From: an uncultured Blautia sp.
Lineage (GTDB): Bacteria > Bacillota > Clostridia > Lachnospirales > Lachnospiraceae
Direction of reading: 5' to 3'
Length of the DNA: 22,729 bases
Assembly: GCF_937880195.1 (NCBI RefSeq)
Contig: NZ_CALFLA010000055.1
Location: 1 to 22,729, forward strand
A model generated the notes under the pieces. It did no database searches. It saw nothing but the letters and a program-made list of their open reading frames with translations, and was not told where the DNA came from. Positions within the stretch are counted from its first letter, which is position 1. Each line of letters begins with the position of its first letter. Shown here in pieces: positions 7,552 to 15,578 of this stretch. Position numbers and translations under genes: made by a program.

Positions 7552-9459
7552 TTATTTTGAAACAGGATTTTTAAGGATCCTGCCTTCTTCTCTTTTTTTT
7601 GTAAAACCGTTTTTGTCAAAATGCTCTAAAAGCGCTACTGCCACTTTTCTGGAGCATCCCAGGTAATCCCTATATTCTCCCAAAAGTATTTTGTCTTTTG
7701 TCTTTGCCATTTCCCGGAATGCTTCTTTTGCCTTTTCGTACCACTCCTGGTGAACGCAGTACTGTTCGTCCAGACGGATCAGGGATTTCTTATTCAGAAG
7801 AGAGATAAACACAGGTTTAAATTTCTTCTGGTTTTTGTGTTCCTTCAGATACAGCTCTGTGGCAAGAGGCGCAAAGCCGGCCGCTTCATAGTGGGTAAGA
7901 ATCTCTTTTACTATGGCGTCCTCATCCTCTTTAAGCACCACCTTAAAGCGTTTTTTGCTGATAGTGCCCTGTTCTTCCTTAATAATTTTATCTGCTTTTA
8001 AAACCTCAAGGATCTGGTCTGTCACCTTTGGATTCCCAAGGTTCATCCTGCTTCTCATTTCCTCTATGCCCATTCCCTGTTTCAGTGGAAATGCCCGGTG
8101 AAAATCATCAAGGATTTTTTCTGCTTTTTTCTGGTAGAAGTCCATTTCTTCTCTGTGAATAAAGACTTTCTCTTCCAGCTGGATCAACCGTCCTTTTTGA
8201 ACAAGGGCCTGAGCCAGTCCTGCAAGACCTGAGCGGTCGAGAGAGTTTCTTCCTGCCAGTTCGTCCAGTGTAAAAAATCTTCCCCTATGTTCTCGTACTG
8301 ACAGCTCCAGCATTTCTTCTTTTGTTCCTTTTTCTTTGATCCTGCAGGCTTCCAGAGCGTTTTTGTCATGGCGTTTCCGTTTTCTCGGGCAGGCGTCAAG
8401 TATACAGCCGCCGCCAATGGTTTCTGCCGGGGAATAGAAGCGGATCACGAAGCGGTCGCCCTTTTCCATTACTGTTTCTTCTTCCAGGCGAAGCTGGGCA
8501 TAGCAGGTTTCTCCTGCTTTTAGTTCTTCCCGGTCAAGAAGGATCACCTTGCCCAAAAGTTCTTTTGTTCCGTGATAAACATGGACTCTGCTACCGTTTT
8601 TTACGGTTCGTTCTGTATGGCGGAGAACGCTTAATGCCACGTCTGCCATCATGGATGGATACATGGTATTTTTGCAGGCAACCACATCTCCTCTGTGGAT
8701 TTCTTCTTTTTTGCGGTCTGGAAGATTCAATGCCACTCTCTGGCCTGCATGGGCTTTATCTACTCCTGTTTCATGAACCTGGATGCTTCTTATTTTTACC
8801 GGAAGATTTTCCGGATAAAGGTAAGCCTCCTGGTCTTTTTTTATGTTTCCTCCCAAGAGGGTTCCTGTGACAATGGTGCCAAAGCCTTTCAGGGAAAACA
8901 CTCGGTCCACCGGAAGGCGGAAAGCCCGTGTTTCTTTGTGGTCGGGAAGTTTTTTATATATCTGATAAAGGGTTTCTTTTAGTCTGTGGATTCCCTGATT
9001 TTTGTATACAGATACGGGAATCACGGGGGCGTTTTCCAAAAAGGTATCTTTTGTAAGTTCTCTGATATCCTCTTCTACCAGGTCTACAAGTTCTGGATCT
9101 GCAAGGTCTGTTTTGGTGATCACGATCACTCCGTGGCGGATTCCTAAAATGGAAAGAATATCCAGATGTTCTACTGTCTGGGGCATGATTCCTTCGTCTG
9201 CCGCCACTACCAACATCACAAGATCCATTCCGCCTACGCCGGAAAGCATATTTTTCACGAATTTTTCGTGTCCTGGTACGTCTACGATTCCCACTCGCTC
9301 TCCGCCTGGAAAGTCCATCCAGGCGAATCCTAGTTCGATTGTGATTCCGCGTTTTTTTTCTTCTTTCAGGCGGTCTGTATCAATTCCGGTCAGCGCCTGA
9401 ATCAGACAGGTTTTTCCGTGATCTACGTGACCTGCAGTTCCTATTATTCCATATTTCAT
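7552..9459 (-). CDS. selB: SelB, selenocysteine-specific elongation factor
   Basis: A 635-residue translation GTPase that delivers Sec-tRNA(Sec) to UGA codons followed by a SECIS hairpin. GTPase motifs are complete: G1 GHVDHGKT (10-17), RGITIELGF (37-45), G3 DVPGHE (60-65), G4 TKTD (115-118). EF-Tu-like beta-barrel domains follow to about residue 375. The C-terminal ~250 residues are the winged-helix region that binds the SECIS RNA. Length fits SelB (about 615-640) and rules out EF-Tu. The ATG has AGAGGT eight bases upstream. It opens the selB-selD-selA operon. Confidence 0.97.
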   Translation of the reverse strand: MKYGIIGTAGHVDHGKTCLIQALTGIDTDRLKEEKKRGITIELGFAWMDFPGGERVGIVDVPGHEKFVKNMLSGVGGMDLVMLVVAADEGIMPQTVEHLDILSILGIRHGVIVITKTDLADPELVDLVEEDIRELTKDTFLENAPVIPVSVYKNQGIHRLKETLYQIYKKLPDHKETRAFRLPVDRVFSLKGFGTIVTGTLLGGNIKKDQEAYLYPENLPVKIRSIQVHETGVDKAHAGQRVALNLPDRKKEEIHRGDVVACKNTMYPSMMADVALSVLRHTERTVKNGSRVHVYHGTKELLGKVILLDREELKAGETCYAQLRLEEETVMEKGDRFVIRFYSPAETIGGGCILDACPRKRKRHDKNALEACRIKEKGTKEEMLELSVREHRGRFFTLDELAGRNSLDRSGLAGLAQALVQKGRLIQLEEKVFIHREEMDFYQKKAEKILDDFHRAFPLKQGMGIEEMRSRMNLGNPKVTDQILEVLKADKIIKEEQGTISKKRFKVVLKEDEDAIVKEILTHYEAAGFAPLATELYLKEHKNQKKFKPVFISLLNKKSLIRLDEQYCVHQEWYEKAKEAFREMAKTKDKILLGEYRDYLGCSRKVAVALLEHFDKNGFTKKREEGRILKNPVSK

Positions 9460-9505
9460 GGGTTTTACCTCTGTTAAAGACCGAAAAGTGTTTTTCTGGT
9501 CTGTT

Positions 9506-9554
9506 TTTTCCTATACAATCATACCACAGGCGTATTTTTTTTACTATAGGAAAA
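9506..9554. repeat. Inverted repeat around the selB promoter
   Basis: TTTTCCTATA (9506-9515) and TATAGGAAAA (9545-9554) are perfect 10-base inverted repeats separated by 29 bases. They bracket the candidate selB -10 box. They could be a paired operator or a hairpin after the MFS gene stop. Confidence 0.55.
9518..9526 (-). promoter_or_regulatory. Candidate extended -10 promoter of selB-selD-selA
   Basis: Minus-strand TGGTATGAT fits TGnTATAAT with one mismatch. The -35 region is poor, as is common with extended -10 promoters. It lies about 60 bases upstream of selB, between the selB start and the MFS gene stop. Confidence 0.55.
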
Positions 9555-9555
9555 C

Positions 9556-10797
9556 TTACTTTGAATAAAGACCAGGATACGCCTTTTTGTCCAGTTTTAA
9601 ATAAATACTGTACAGGATCATTACAAATAAGCCGATTGCGGCAATGATCATCCATACTGTGCTGAATGTATAACGGTCAATAAGGATTCCTATTACATAA
9701 TTGCTTAATATTCCGATTAATCCGGCGCAGCTGCTTGTAATACTTAATACTCTTCCGCGATGTGTTTCCGGTATTCTCTTTGTAAGATAGGGCGTTTTTG
9801 ATATGGAGCCGAATATTTCTCCTATGGTAAATATAATCATTCCCACAACAGCGATCACAAAATAATGTTTTACAAAAATAAAAAAAGCAAGCCCGATACA
9901 CTCCAAGAGCTGGCCCAGATACATAAGCCTGACGTCTATAACACCGGAAAATTTTTTCGTCAGTATGGGGGTGCCTATAACCACCACAACAGCGTTAATG
10001 CTTGTTAAAACTCCAAACCGAAAGGCTCCTGATCCACGAAAGACTTCTTCCATATGTAAAGGCATCAAAAAATTATATTGATTATAGATTAACGCCGCTA
10101 TGCCTGAAATCACAAACAACAAAAACAACAGCTTTCTCTGAGAAAAGATCTTAAATATAGATCCTGTTTCACCTTTTTCATATTCGTTCCATGTTTTATT
10201 ATCCTGAACAGCAGTTTTTACATTCTTAATACAAAACAGCAGCATCAGCGTACTGGATATATCTGCCAGTCCGTTAATAAAAAAGGAGAGATTCAGATAA
10301 TCGTTAAACAACATCCCCCCAATTGTTGGAGCCATAACCAGTCCCAGATTCATGGCAAGGTAATTCAGAGAATACGCTCTTTCCCGATCTTTGTAGGTTG
10401 TAAGATCAGCAATCAGCGCATCATAAGCCGGCTGTTCCATAGACTGAAATAAGGAAGCAATGGCTAATAAATACAGTGTAGTCATGGACATTGGCAATGC
10501 AGCGCAAACAAAATACAGGCTGTTTCCGATCAAGTCAAAGGTAACGATGATATGTTTTTTATTATATTTATCAGCCAGTTTACCTCCCAGTAAATAAAAG
10601 GGTCCCATAAACAAAGAAAATATCATCATATACAGACCGATGGTCTGTCCGTTCAGCCCAAGTTTTTCACTCATGATCAATGTAAGCATGGGCCATATTA
10701 AAGCCCCCATACTTGTCATGATTTTGCCAAAGGCCAATACATAGCTCTCTTTTGGCAAATGGCTATACATAGAAAAATGTTTTTTTAGAAATCTCAT
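9556..10797 (-). CDS. MFS transporter, drug-efflux-like (DHA1 type)
   Basis: About 413 residues with around twelve hydrophobic spans and no signal peptide, as in a 12-helix major facilitator. The loop 2-3 signature appears as LLGGKLADKYNKKHI, the family motif A. A second short acidic/basic loop (FLTKRIPETHRGRVLS region) fits the motif between helices 8 and 12. The frame is open up to a GTG at 10872, but the ATG at 10797 is preferred because GGAAGGGG lies 9 bases before it; the longer form would overlap the upstream gene. It is the last gene of the GNAT-GNAT-phosphorylase-MFS operon. The substrate cannot be read from sequence; neighbours hint at a nucleoside or an acetylatable compound. Confidence 0.88.
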   Translation of the reverse strand: MRFLKKHFSMYSHLPKESYVLAFGKIMTSMGALIWPMLTLIMSEKLGLNGQTIGLYMMIFSLFMGPFYLLGGKLADKYNKKHIIVTFDLIGNSLYFVCAALPMSMTTLYLLAIASLFQSMEQPAYDALIADLTTYKDRERAYSLNYLAMNLGLVMAPTIGGMLFNDYLNLSFFINGLADISSTLMLLFCIKNVKTAVQDNKTWNEYEKGETGSIFKIFSQRKLLFLLFVISGIAALIYNQYNFLMPLHMEEVFRGSGAFRFGVLTSINAVVVVIGTPILTKKFSGVIDVRLMYLGQLLECIGLAFFIFVKHYFVIAVVGMIIFTIGEIFGSISKTPYLTKRIPETHRGRVLSITSSCAGLIGILSNYVIGILIDRYTFSTVWMIIAAIGLFVMILYSIYLKLDKKAYPGLYSK

Positions 10798-10844
10798 AGG
10801 AATTATCCCCTTCCACTTTAAATTGCCTGTCTGATTTTCACTTC

Positions 10845-11612
10845 TTACATCTTCACTACCGCATCCAGACACAGCATCAGAGCATATTCATATGCGCTGC
10901 CGCCAAAATTCCGCTCATCATATTTCTCAATATCTGCAAGGCTGTCAGCAGTATAAAGGATCATTCCCCAATTCGCTCCCCGAAAAGCCGAGCAGGCTGC
11001 AAGGGCCGAACATTCCATTTCAACAACAGAACAGCCTTCGCTTTTCCGGTATGCTACTTTTTCTTTGGTTTCACGATAAAAACCGTCGGTTGACCAGGTA
11101 ATCACTTCCTGATATTTCATACCGTGTTCCAATATAGTTTCCTCAATGGCTTTTCTGGCTTTTTTATTGGCTTCTATAAAACGTGAGGGCGGCGCATAAT
11201 GGTAGGAGGTTCCTTCATCCCGCAACGCCCTGCAGGGTACAAGAAAGGTTCCTTCCGAAAATGCTTCCAGGCATCCGCAGGAGCCTGCAGAAATGATTTC
11301 TCGCACACCGTAACCAATCAGCCAGTCCAGGATCTGTGCCGCAGGAGCCGCTCCTACAGGAGCCTGGCAAAGGGCCACATCTTCCCCCTTATGTTTGGCT
11401 ATGTAAATAGGATAATATTTCGTTGCGCTAATAAACTGTGCCGCCTGTGTTAAGTTATTCTTTCTGGCATATTCATCAATATAGCCCGCCAGAAAGGCAA
11501 AGACACATTTATTTGGAAGCCTGATATCCAGATTTTCATGTGTGGGGCTGAGCACTGCATTTTGCTCTGTATCAAACTCCAATATGGGAATTTCATTTTT
11601 TATGATACTCAT
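10845..11612 (-). CDS. Nucleoside phosphorylase (PNP/UDP family)
   Basis: A 255-residue protein of the hexameric nucleoside phosphorylase family, which splits nucleosides with phosphate into base and ribose-1-phosphate. Visible motifs are VGAAPAAQILDWLI (86-99), the SAGSCGCL phosphate/ribose loop (108-115), TDGFYRE (175-181) and the ribose-binding VVEMECSALAA (196-206). The family would suggest uridine or purine nucleosides; the sequence does not decide which. It is preceded by AGAGGAAG five bases before the ATG. It lies 32 bases after a GNAT gene and 47 bases before the MFS transporter, in the same direction. Confidence 0.9.
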   Translation of the reverse strand: MSIIKNEIPILEFDTEQNAVLSPTHENLDIRLPNKCVFAFLAGYIDEYARKNNLTQAAQFISATKYYPIYIAKHKGEDVALCQAPVGAAPAAQILDWLIGYGVREIISAGSCGCLEAFSEGTFLVPCRALRDEGTSYHYAPPSRFIEANKKARKAIEETILEHGMKYQEVITWSTDGFYRETKEKVAYRKSEGCSVVEMECSALAACSAFRGANWGMILYTADSLADIEKYDERNFGGSAYEYALMLCLDAVVKM

Positions 11613-11644
11613 TTTTCTTCCTCTTAAATTTCACATTTATCAAG

Positions 11645-12169
11645 TTACTCTAAATCAATCCAGTATCTTTGCTCTATTTTACCGTTTTCTGTTTGTTCAT
11701 TTTCTAATATTCCGCCGTTTTTTATAATAGATTTCATAGAACCAATATTATCTTTATCACATACCATCAAAACCTTTTTGATTCCCATTTTTTTACATTC
11801 CTCTAAGGCAAGCCCGATCATTTGCACAGCATATCCTTTTCTTCTTTCAGACGGTCTGATTCCGTCGCCGATATGGCCTCCATGTAATAAAAGGTGTTCA
11901 TTTAGATAATGCCTGATATTTACCGCGCCTACAATGATATTGCGTTCCTCATCCAGACAAAAGAATGTGGAATCAGGAACCAGGCCCTCTTTCGGTTCCT
12001 TTGTCTCCAAATTATCCAGATAGTAATCAAAGTCATCATAATCGTTTTTGAAAATAACCCCTGGTGAACGGTTCACGTCATGAGTATCGTTATATTCCTT
12101 CCACTCCTTGAGCATATCAATGATCTGCTCTTTGTATTCGTAACTCCCCTTTATCAATTTCACTGACAC
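11645..12169 (-). CDS. GNAT-family N-acetyltransferase
   Basis: About 174 residues. The acetyl-CoA-binding motif A is seen as GDGIRPSERRKGYAVQMIGLAL, split here as GDGIRPSERRKGYA and the following helix; motif B follows in VLMVCDKDNIGSMKSIIKNGG. The frame can open with TTG at 12172, but the GTG at 12169 has the better distance (5 bases) to GGGGGAG, which lies just past the stop of the upstream GNAT gene. It is the second gene of the operon. The substrate is unknown. The family includes antibiotic, ribosomal-protein and small-amine acetyltransferases. Confidence 0.85.
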   Translation of the reverse strand: MSVKLIKGSYEYKEQIIDMLKEWKEYNDTHDVNRSPGVIFKNDYDDFDYYLDNLETKEPKEGLVPDSTFFCLDEERNIIVGAVNIRHYLNEHLLLHGGHIGDGIRPSERRKGYAVQMIGLALEECKKMGIKKVLMVCDKDNIGSMKSIIKNGGILENEQTENGKIEQRYWIDLE

Positions 12170-12182
12170 CAAAACTCCCCCT

Positions 12183-12716
12183 TTACTTTAAGTCCATAAC
12201 TTTTCCCATTTCAATTCTGATTTCATTACGATCCGGGTCTGAATTTGAGTAAGCAAACAAATCAAACCCTATGATTTTAAATCCATGTTTTTTATAAAAA
12301 GCAATGGCATCTTCATTACACGTCTGTGTTTCTAGAACAATCATTCTCGCACCGCTTTTTGAAGCTTCTGCTAAAATTACTTCCATTAACAGAGAACCGA
12401 TACCATTATTTCGGTTTGAACTGTCAAAAACACAAATATTACTGATTCTATACCGATTATTCCATTCTTCTAATGTACCTTCAACATATCCCAGTAATTT
12501 ACCCCTTTCAAATGCCCCAAACCCAGTAGGATTTTCTAACCATTCATTAAAAAACATATCGCTATATGACATTTCTTTTGGTTCAGGGAAAAACTTATAG
12601 GATATGACAAATCCCTCTGATGTTGATTGAATATCAAAATATCCTTTGGTTTGATATTTGACTGTAAAATTTTTTCCCGAATACACTTCTCTGTTTAACT
12701 CTTTGATTTCTACCAT
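12183..12716 (-). CDS. GNAT-family N-acetyltransferase
   Basis: About 177 residues from the ATG at 12716, with AGGGTG ten bases upstream. A TTG at 12746 would give 187 residues but lacks a good ribosome site. The acetyl-CoA loop is RNNGIGSLLMEVILAEA and motif B is ETQTCNEDAIAFYKKHGFK; the layout resembles streptothricin-type and related single-domain GNAT enzymes, but that resemblance is weak evidence of substrate. It is the first large gene of the four-gene operon, and its stop lies 13 bases before the next start. Confidence 0.85.
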   Translation of the reverse strand: MVEIKELNREVYSGKNFTVKYQTKGYFDIQSTSEGFVISYKFFPEPKEMSYSDMFFNEWLENPTGFGAFERGKLLGYVEGTLEEWNNRYRISNICVFDSSNRNNGIGSLLMEVILAEASKSGARMIVLETQTCNEDAIAFYKKHGFKIIGFDLFAYSNSDPDRNEIRIEMGKVMDLK

Positions 12717-12720
12717 ATGA

Positions 12721-12861
12721 TTATGACACCCTATTTGTAATTTCAAAATCTATAAGCATATTTCTTCTTGCAGCTATAGCATTTTTACCATTTGCCAGCG
12801 CTTTATGAATTGAATGTGCTGCCTTTATAAATTTTCTTTTATTATAATAGCACAACTTCAT
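12721..12861 (-). CDS. Possible small ORF or gene remnant before the GNAT operon
   Basis: An ATG-initiated 46-codon frame ending four bases before the GNAT start at 12716. The composition is protein-like (KAAHSIHKALANGKNAIAARR at its centre, basic N-terminus, acidic end). No clear ribosome site precedes the ATG, and the candidate operon -10 box lies inside codons 5-7, so a transcript from that promoter would lack the start. It may be a decayed gene end, a leader peptide from an upstream promoter, or chance. I do not recognise it. Confidence 0.25.
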   Translation of the reverse strand: MKLCYYNKRKFIKAAHSIHKALANGKNAIAARRNMLIDFEITNRVS

Positions 12862-12869
12862 AACAGCAA
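12841..12869 (-). promoter_or_regulatory. Candidate promoter of the GNAT-phosphorylase-MFS operon
   Basis: On the minus strand TTGCTG and a consensus TATAAT are 17 bases apart. The -35 box matches at three positions only. The untranslated leader would be about 115 bases. Confidence 0.5.
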
Positions 12870-12888
12870 TGTAAAAAAATAAATAAAG

Positions 12889-12940
12889 TAAAAAAACAGC
12901 AGGATATCTTTATATAAAATATAAAAAAATCCTGCTGTTT
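12889..12940 (-). terminator. Terminator of the HDCR operon
   Basis: Minus-strand AAACAGCAGGAT and ATCCTGCTGTTT form a perfect 12-bp stem with a 23-base A/T-rich loop, followed by a T7 run. It lies about 150 bases after the hydA stop and just before the promoter of the next operon. Confidence 0.9.
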
Positions 12941-13042
12941 CTGAAATCATTTTTATCAGTGAAAAAACAACATGCCGCTGTCTTGAGTTACTGTTTCCTT
13001 CCTTCTTCCACTTCTGCCGTACTCATAAAGCCGGGGGTGTGT

Positions 13043-13077
13043 GCAGAGAGGGGCGGGCGAATGACGTCCCTCTCTGC
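13043..13077 (-). other. Hairpin just after hydA without a T run
   Basis: GCAGAGAGGG and CCCTCTCTGC are perfect 10-base inverted repeats with a 15-base loop, about ten bases after the hydA stop. A C-rich stretch follows instead of T residues, so it is not a canonical terminator; it may protect the 3' end of the message. Between it and the terminator at 12889-12940 I see no gene. Confidence 0.6.
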
Positions 13078-13086
13078 CTCCCCTTT

Positions 13087-14445
13087 TTAAAGGCAATACT
13101 TTGTATGCAGCAAATGATGTGCAATATGACTGTTTGGCTCCTCCAAAAAGTCCTCATAAATCTTTTTGATCGCCGGATTTTCATGAGATTTCCGATAAGG
13201 AAGCTCTCTGTCATGGGCAAAGGTTGCTGCTCTTCTTGCAGCATATGCCTCTTCTCTGTCTGTATCCATAAGAAGCTTTGGCTGTCCTCCGCCGCTAACG
13301 CAGCCTTCTGGACAAGTCATCACCTCAATAAAATGAAGATCCAAAGTACCGTTCTTTACTGCTTCCAGAACAGGGATCACATTTTTAAGTCCAGTGACAA
13401 CGCCAATCTTCAGATCCAGATCTCCAACCTTGATCACAGAGGTACGGAAGCCCTCTGTTCCGCGGACTGCAGTCACTTCCACATCAGGAATGGGCTGTCC
13501 TGTTACCAGCTCATAGCCTGTACGGATAGCTGCCTCCATAACCCCTCCTGTAACGCCAAAAATAGTTCCGGCGCCAGTATAAAGGCCAAGAGGCTGGTCA
13601 AATTCCTGATCCTCTAAGGATTCCCAACGGATTCCCTGATCTTTAATAAGACATGCCAGATCTCTTGTGGTAATGGCAACGTCCACATCACGGAAACCGC
13701 TAGCTTTCATCTCCGGCCTCTGGCTTTCAAATTCCTTACAGGTACATGGCATAACGGAAACACTGTAGATATCCGCCCCTGTTTTTCCCTCAAGCTGGGC
13801 GCCGTAGGTCTTAAAGATAGCGCCTCCGATCTGCTGGGGGCTTTTTGCTGTTGATAAATGATCTTTCAGCTCCGGGTAATTCTTTTCCAGGAATCTGACC
13901 CAGGCAGGACAGCAGGAGGTAAACATGGGAAGAACTCCGCCCTCTGTCACTCTTTTTATAAGCTCTGTTCCTTCTTCCATAATGGTAACGTCAGCCGGGA
14001 AGTTTGTATCGTATACCCGGTCAAAGCCAAGAGCATGAAGAGCCGCAGAAAGCTTCCCAGGCGTCAGGGTTCCAAACTCTGCGCCAAATTCCTCTGCAAT
14101 AGCAACACGGACAGCAGGAGCACACTGGACAATGGTAAATTTATCTTTGTCCGCAAGAGCTGCCTTCACTTCGTCAAGATGGCAGACAGCATGTGCTGCA
14201 AACAGCGGTTCCTGAACTGTGTCCGGGAGATGTCTTTCTTTTCTGACTTTTTCGTAAGCCTTTTTGCCATGAGTCAGTACGGAAACGTATGATTTACATT
14301 TCTGCACACACTGTCCGCACATAACGCATTTTTCTGTATCTATGGTCTGCGGCTTTCCCTGCTCTCCCACAATGGCATAAGCAGGACAGACCTCTGCACA
14401 TTCACGGCAGCCGGTACAGATATTCTGATCAATTTCTACTATCAT
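13087..14445 (-). CDS. hydA: [FeFe]-hydrogenase subunit of HDCR (HydA2-like)
   Basis: A 452-residue hydrogenase. Two N-terminal [4Fe-4S] motifs (C10, C13, C16, C20 and C40, C43, C46, C50) feed electrons to the H-cluster domain. H-cluster motifs are complete: L1 TSCCPAW (176-182; C178 proton relay, C179 ligand), L2 MPCTCKEFE (232-240; C234), L3 MTCPEGCVSGGGQP (376-389; C378, C382). The L2 motif has Cys236 where Ala is usual. The short length and only two accessory clusters match the HDCR hydrogenase and not the 570-residue or longer ferredoxin hydrogenases. It starts with a GGGAGG ribosome site 15 bases after the second hycB gene. In HDCR it exchanges electrons with FdhF through the HycB subunits. 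Confidence 0.95.
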   Translation of the reverse strand: MIVEIDQNICTGCRECAEVCPAYAIVGEQGKPQTIDTEKCVMCGQCVQKCKSYVSVLTHGKKAYEKVRKERHLPDTVQEPLFAAHAVCHLDEVKAALADKDKFTIVQCAPAVRVAIAEEFGAEFGTLTPGKLSAALHALGFDRVYDTNFPADVTIMEEGTELIKRVTEGGVLPMFTSCCPAWVRFLEKNYPELKDHLSTAKSPQQIGGAIFKTYGAQLEGKTGADIYSVSVMPCTCKEFESQRPEMKASGFRDVDVAITTRDLACLIKDQGIRWESLEDQEFDQPLGLYTGAGTIFGVTGGVMEAAIRTGYELVTGQPIPDVEVTAVRGTEGFRTSVIKVGDLDLKIGVVTGLKNVIPVLEAVKNGTLDLHFIEVMTCPEGCVSGGGQPKLLMDTDREEAYAARRAATFAHDRELPYRKSHENPAIKKIYEDFLEEPNSHIAHHLLHTKYCL

Positions 14446-14460
14446 GAATTTTGTCCTCCC

Positions 14461-15024
14461 TTATCTCCATTCTTTTGTCAAAAGCAGAGCCTTTGCAGCC
14501 CTTATATTTTTTTCTTCTCGTTCTGCTTCCGGGTCCACAAGGCGAAGGGCCTGGTGCGGGCAAACCCTAACGCAGGCAGGGCCTCCCTCGATTCCTGCGC
14601 AGAGATCGCATTTAGATGCAAAAACCTTCGGCTCGTCAGACATTGCCTGAGCGATCAGATGACCGTCCACCGCGTCTGGAAGAAGGGCAATTGCCCCAAA
14701 AGGACAAGCCTGCATACAGTCTTTACAGCCAATACATTTTTCTGAATCCACGATCACCTGATGATCTACCCGACTGATTGCGCCTTTTGTACAAGCATTC
14801 AGGCAGGGCGCATCTTCACAGTGCTTACACTGAATGGGCATACAGCCTTTTTCAAATTTTGTAAGGAACAGTCTTGGTGTTACGGGAATGGTAACTGTTC
14901 CCACTGTTTTGCCAATATGGTTGCGCTTGCGGTTATGGACCGTAAAGCAGGCAACTTCACAGGCTTTGCAGCCGGTGCATTTGGTGCTGTCGCCTACTAC
15001 AAAGGATCCGATTTCTTTTTTCAT
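14461..15024 (-). CDS. hycB: HycB-type four-[4Fe-4S] subunit of HDCR (second copy)
   Basis: A 187-residue polyferredoxin with four cysteine clusters: CTGCKACEVAC (16-26), CKHCEDAPCLNAC, CIGCKDCMQAC and CDLCAGIEGGPACVRVC. The spacing is typical of HycB/HydN/DmsB electron carriers. The C-terminal ~25 residues are charged and probably helical (EAEREEKNIRAAKALLL). It lies between the first hycB (14 bases) and hydA (15 bases). In the T. kivui enzyme two such paralogues form the wire-like filament core; assigning this copy to one of the two is not possible from sequence alone. Confidence 0.93.
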   Translation of the reverse strand: MKKEIGSFVVGDSTKCTGCKACEVACFTVHNRKRNHIGKTVGTVTIPVTPRLFLTKFEKGCMPIQCKHCEDAPCLNACTKGAISRVDHQVIVDSEKCIGCKDCMQACPFGAIALLPDAVDGHLIAQAMSDEPKVFASKCDLCAGIEGGPACVRVCPHQALRLVDPEAEREEKNIRAAKALLLTKEWR

Positions 15025-15038
15025 TCTCTTTTGACCTC

Positions 15039-15578
15039 CTATTCCTGCGGATGAGTTTCCAGATATGCGCTTCTGGCTGCTTCTGCACGTTTGCGCTCCA
15101 TGGCGCCGTCAAGCTCATCTTCTGTCACAAGGGTTAAAGCCTCTGTAGGACAAACTCTCACGCAGGCAGGGCCTCCGGGAAGGCCATAACAAAGGTCGCA
15201 TTTGTTCGCCACTTTTTTCTCTGATCCGTCTGCCTGGAAGGCTCCTGTTTTAACGGTCATATTAATTGCGCCAAAAGGACATGCGTCCATACAGGATTTG
15301 CACCCCATACATTTATCTGTGTCGATCACAATGCAGTGATCCTTCTGAGAAATGGCTCCCACAGGACACACTGCCATACACGCCGGATTTTCACAGTGCT
15401 TACACTGTACCGGAACACTTAGACGAGCGGTCTTTACCATATGAAGCTTTGGATTAAAGCTGTAGGAATCCGGATCCACCTCAAATATATGTTTTCCTTC
15501 ATGAGCAACCACGCAGCCGATCATACAGGTACGGCAGCCGATACAAAGGTCAGGGTTCCCTTTTACAAAGTAATTCAT
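15039..15578 (-). CDS. hycB: HycB-type four-[4Fe-4S] subunit of HDCR (first copy)
   Basis: A 179-residue polyferredoxin with four cysteine clusters: CIGCRTCMIGC (12-22), CKHCENPACMAVC, CMGCKSCMDAC and CDLCYGLPGGPACVRVC. Its ATG overlaps the fdhF stop as ATGA, so it is translated together with fdhF and is probably the subunit contacting it. A charged helical tail ends the protein (DELDGAMERKRAEAARSAYL). It is clearly paralogous to the next gene but divergent, so not a recent duplication. Confidence 0.94.
   Translation of the reverse strand: MNYFVKGNPDLCIGCRTCMIGCVVAHEGKHIFEVDPDSYSFNPKLHMVKTARLSVPVQCKHCENPACMAVCPVGAISQKDHCIVIDTDKCMGCKSCMDACPFGAINMTVKTGAFQADGSEKKVANKCDLCYGLPGGPACVRVCPTEALTLVTEDELDGAMERKRAEAARSAYLETHPQE

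Noticed and set aside
13039..13617. 192-codon plus-strand open frame
   Set aside because: Antisense to hydA, which has complete H-cluster motifs; no recognisable domain in the plus frame.
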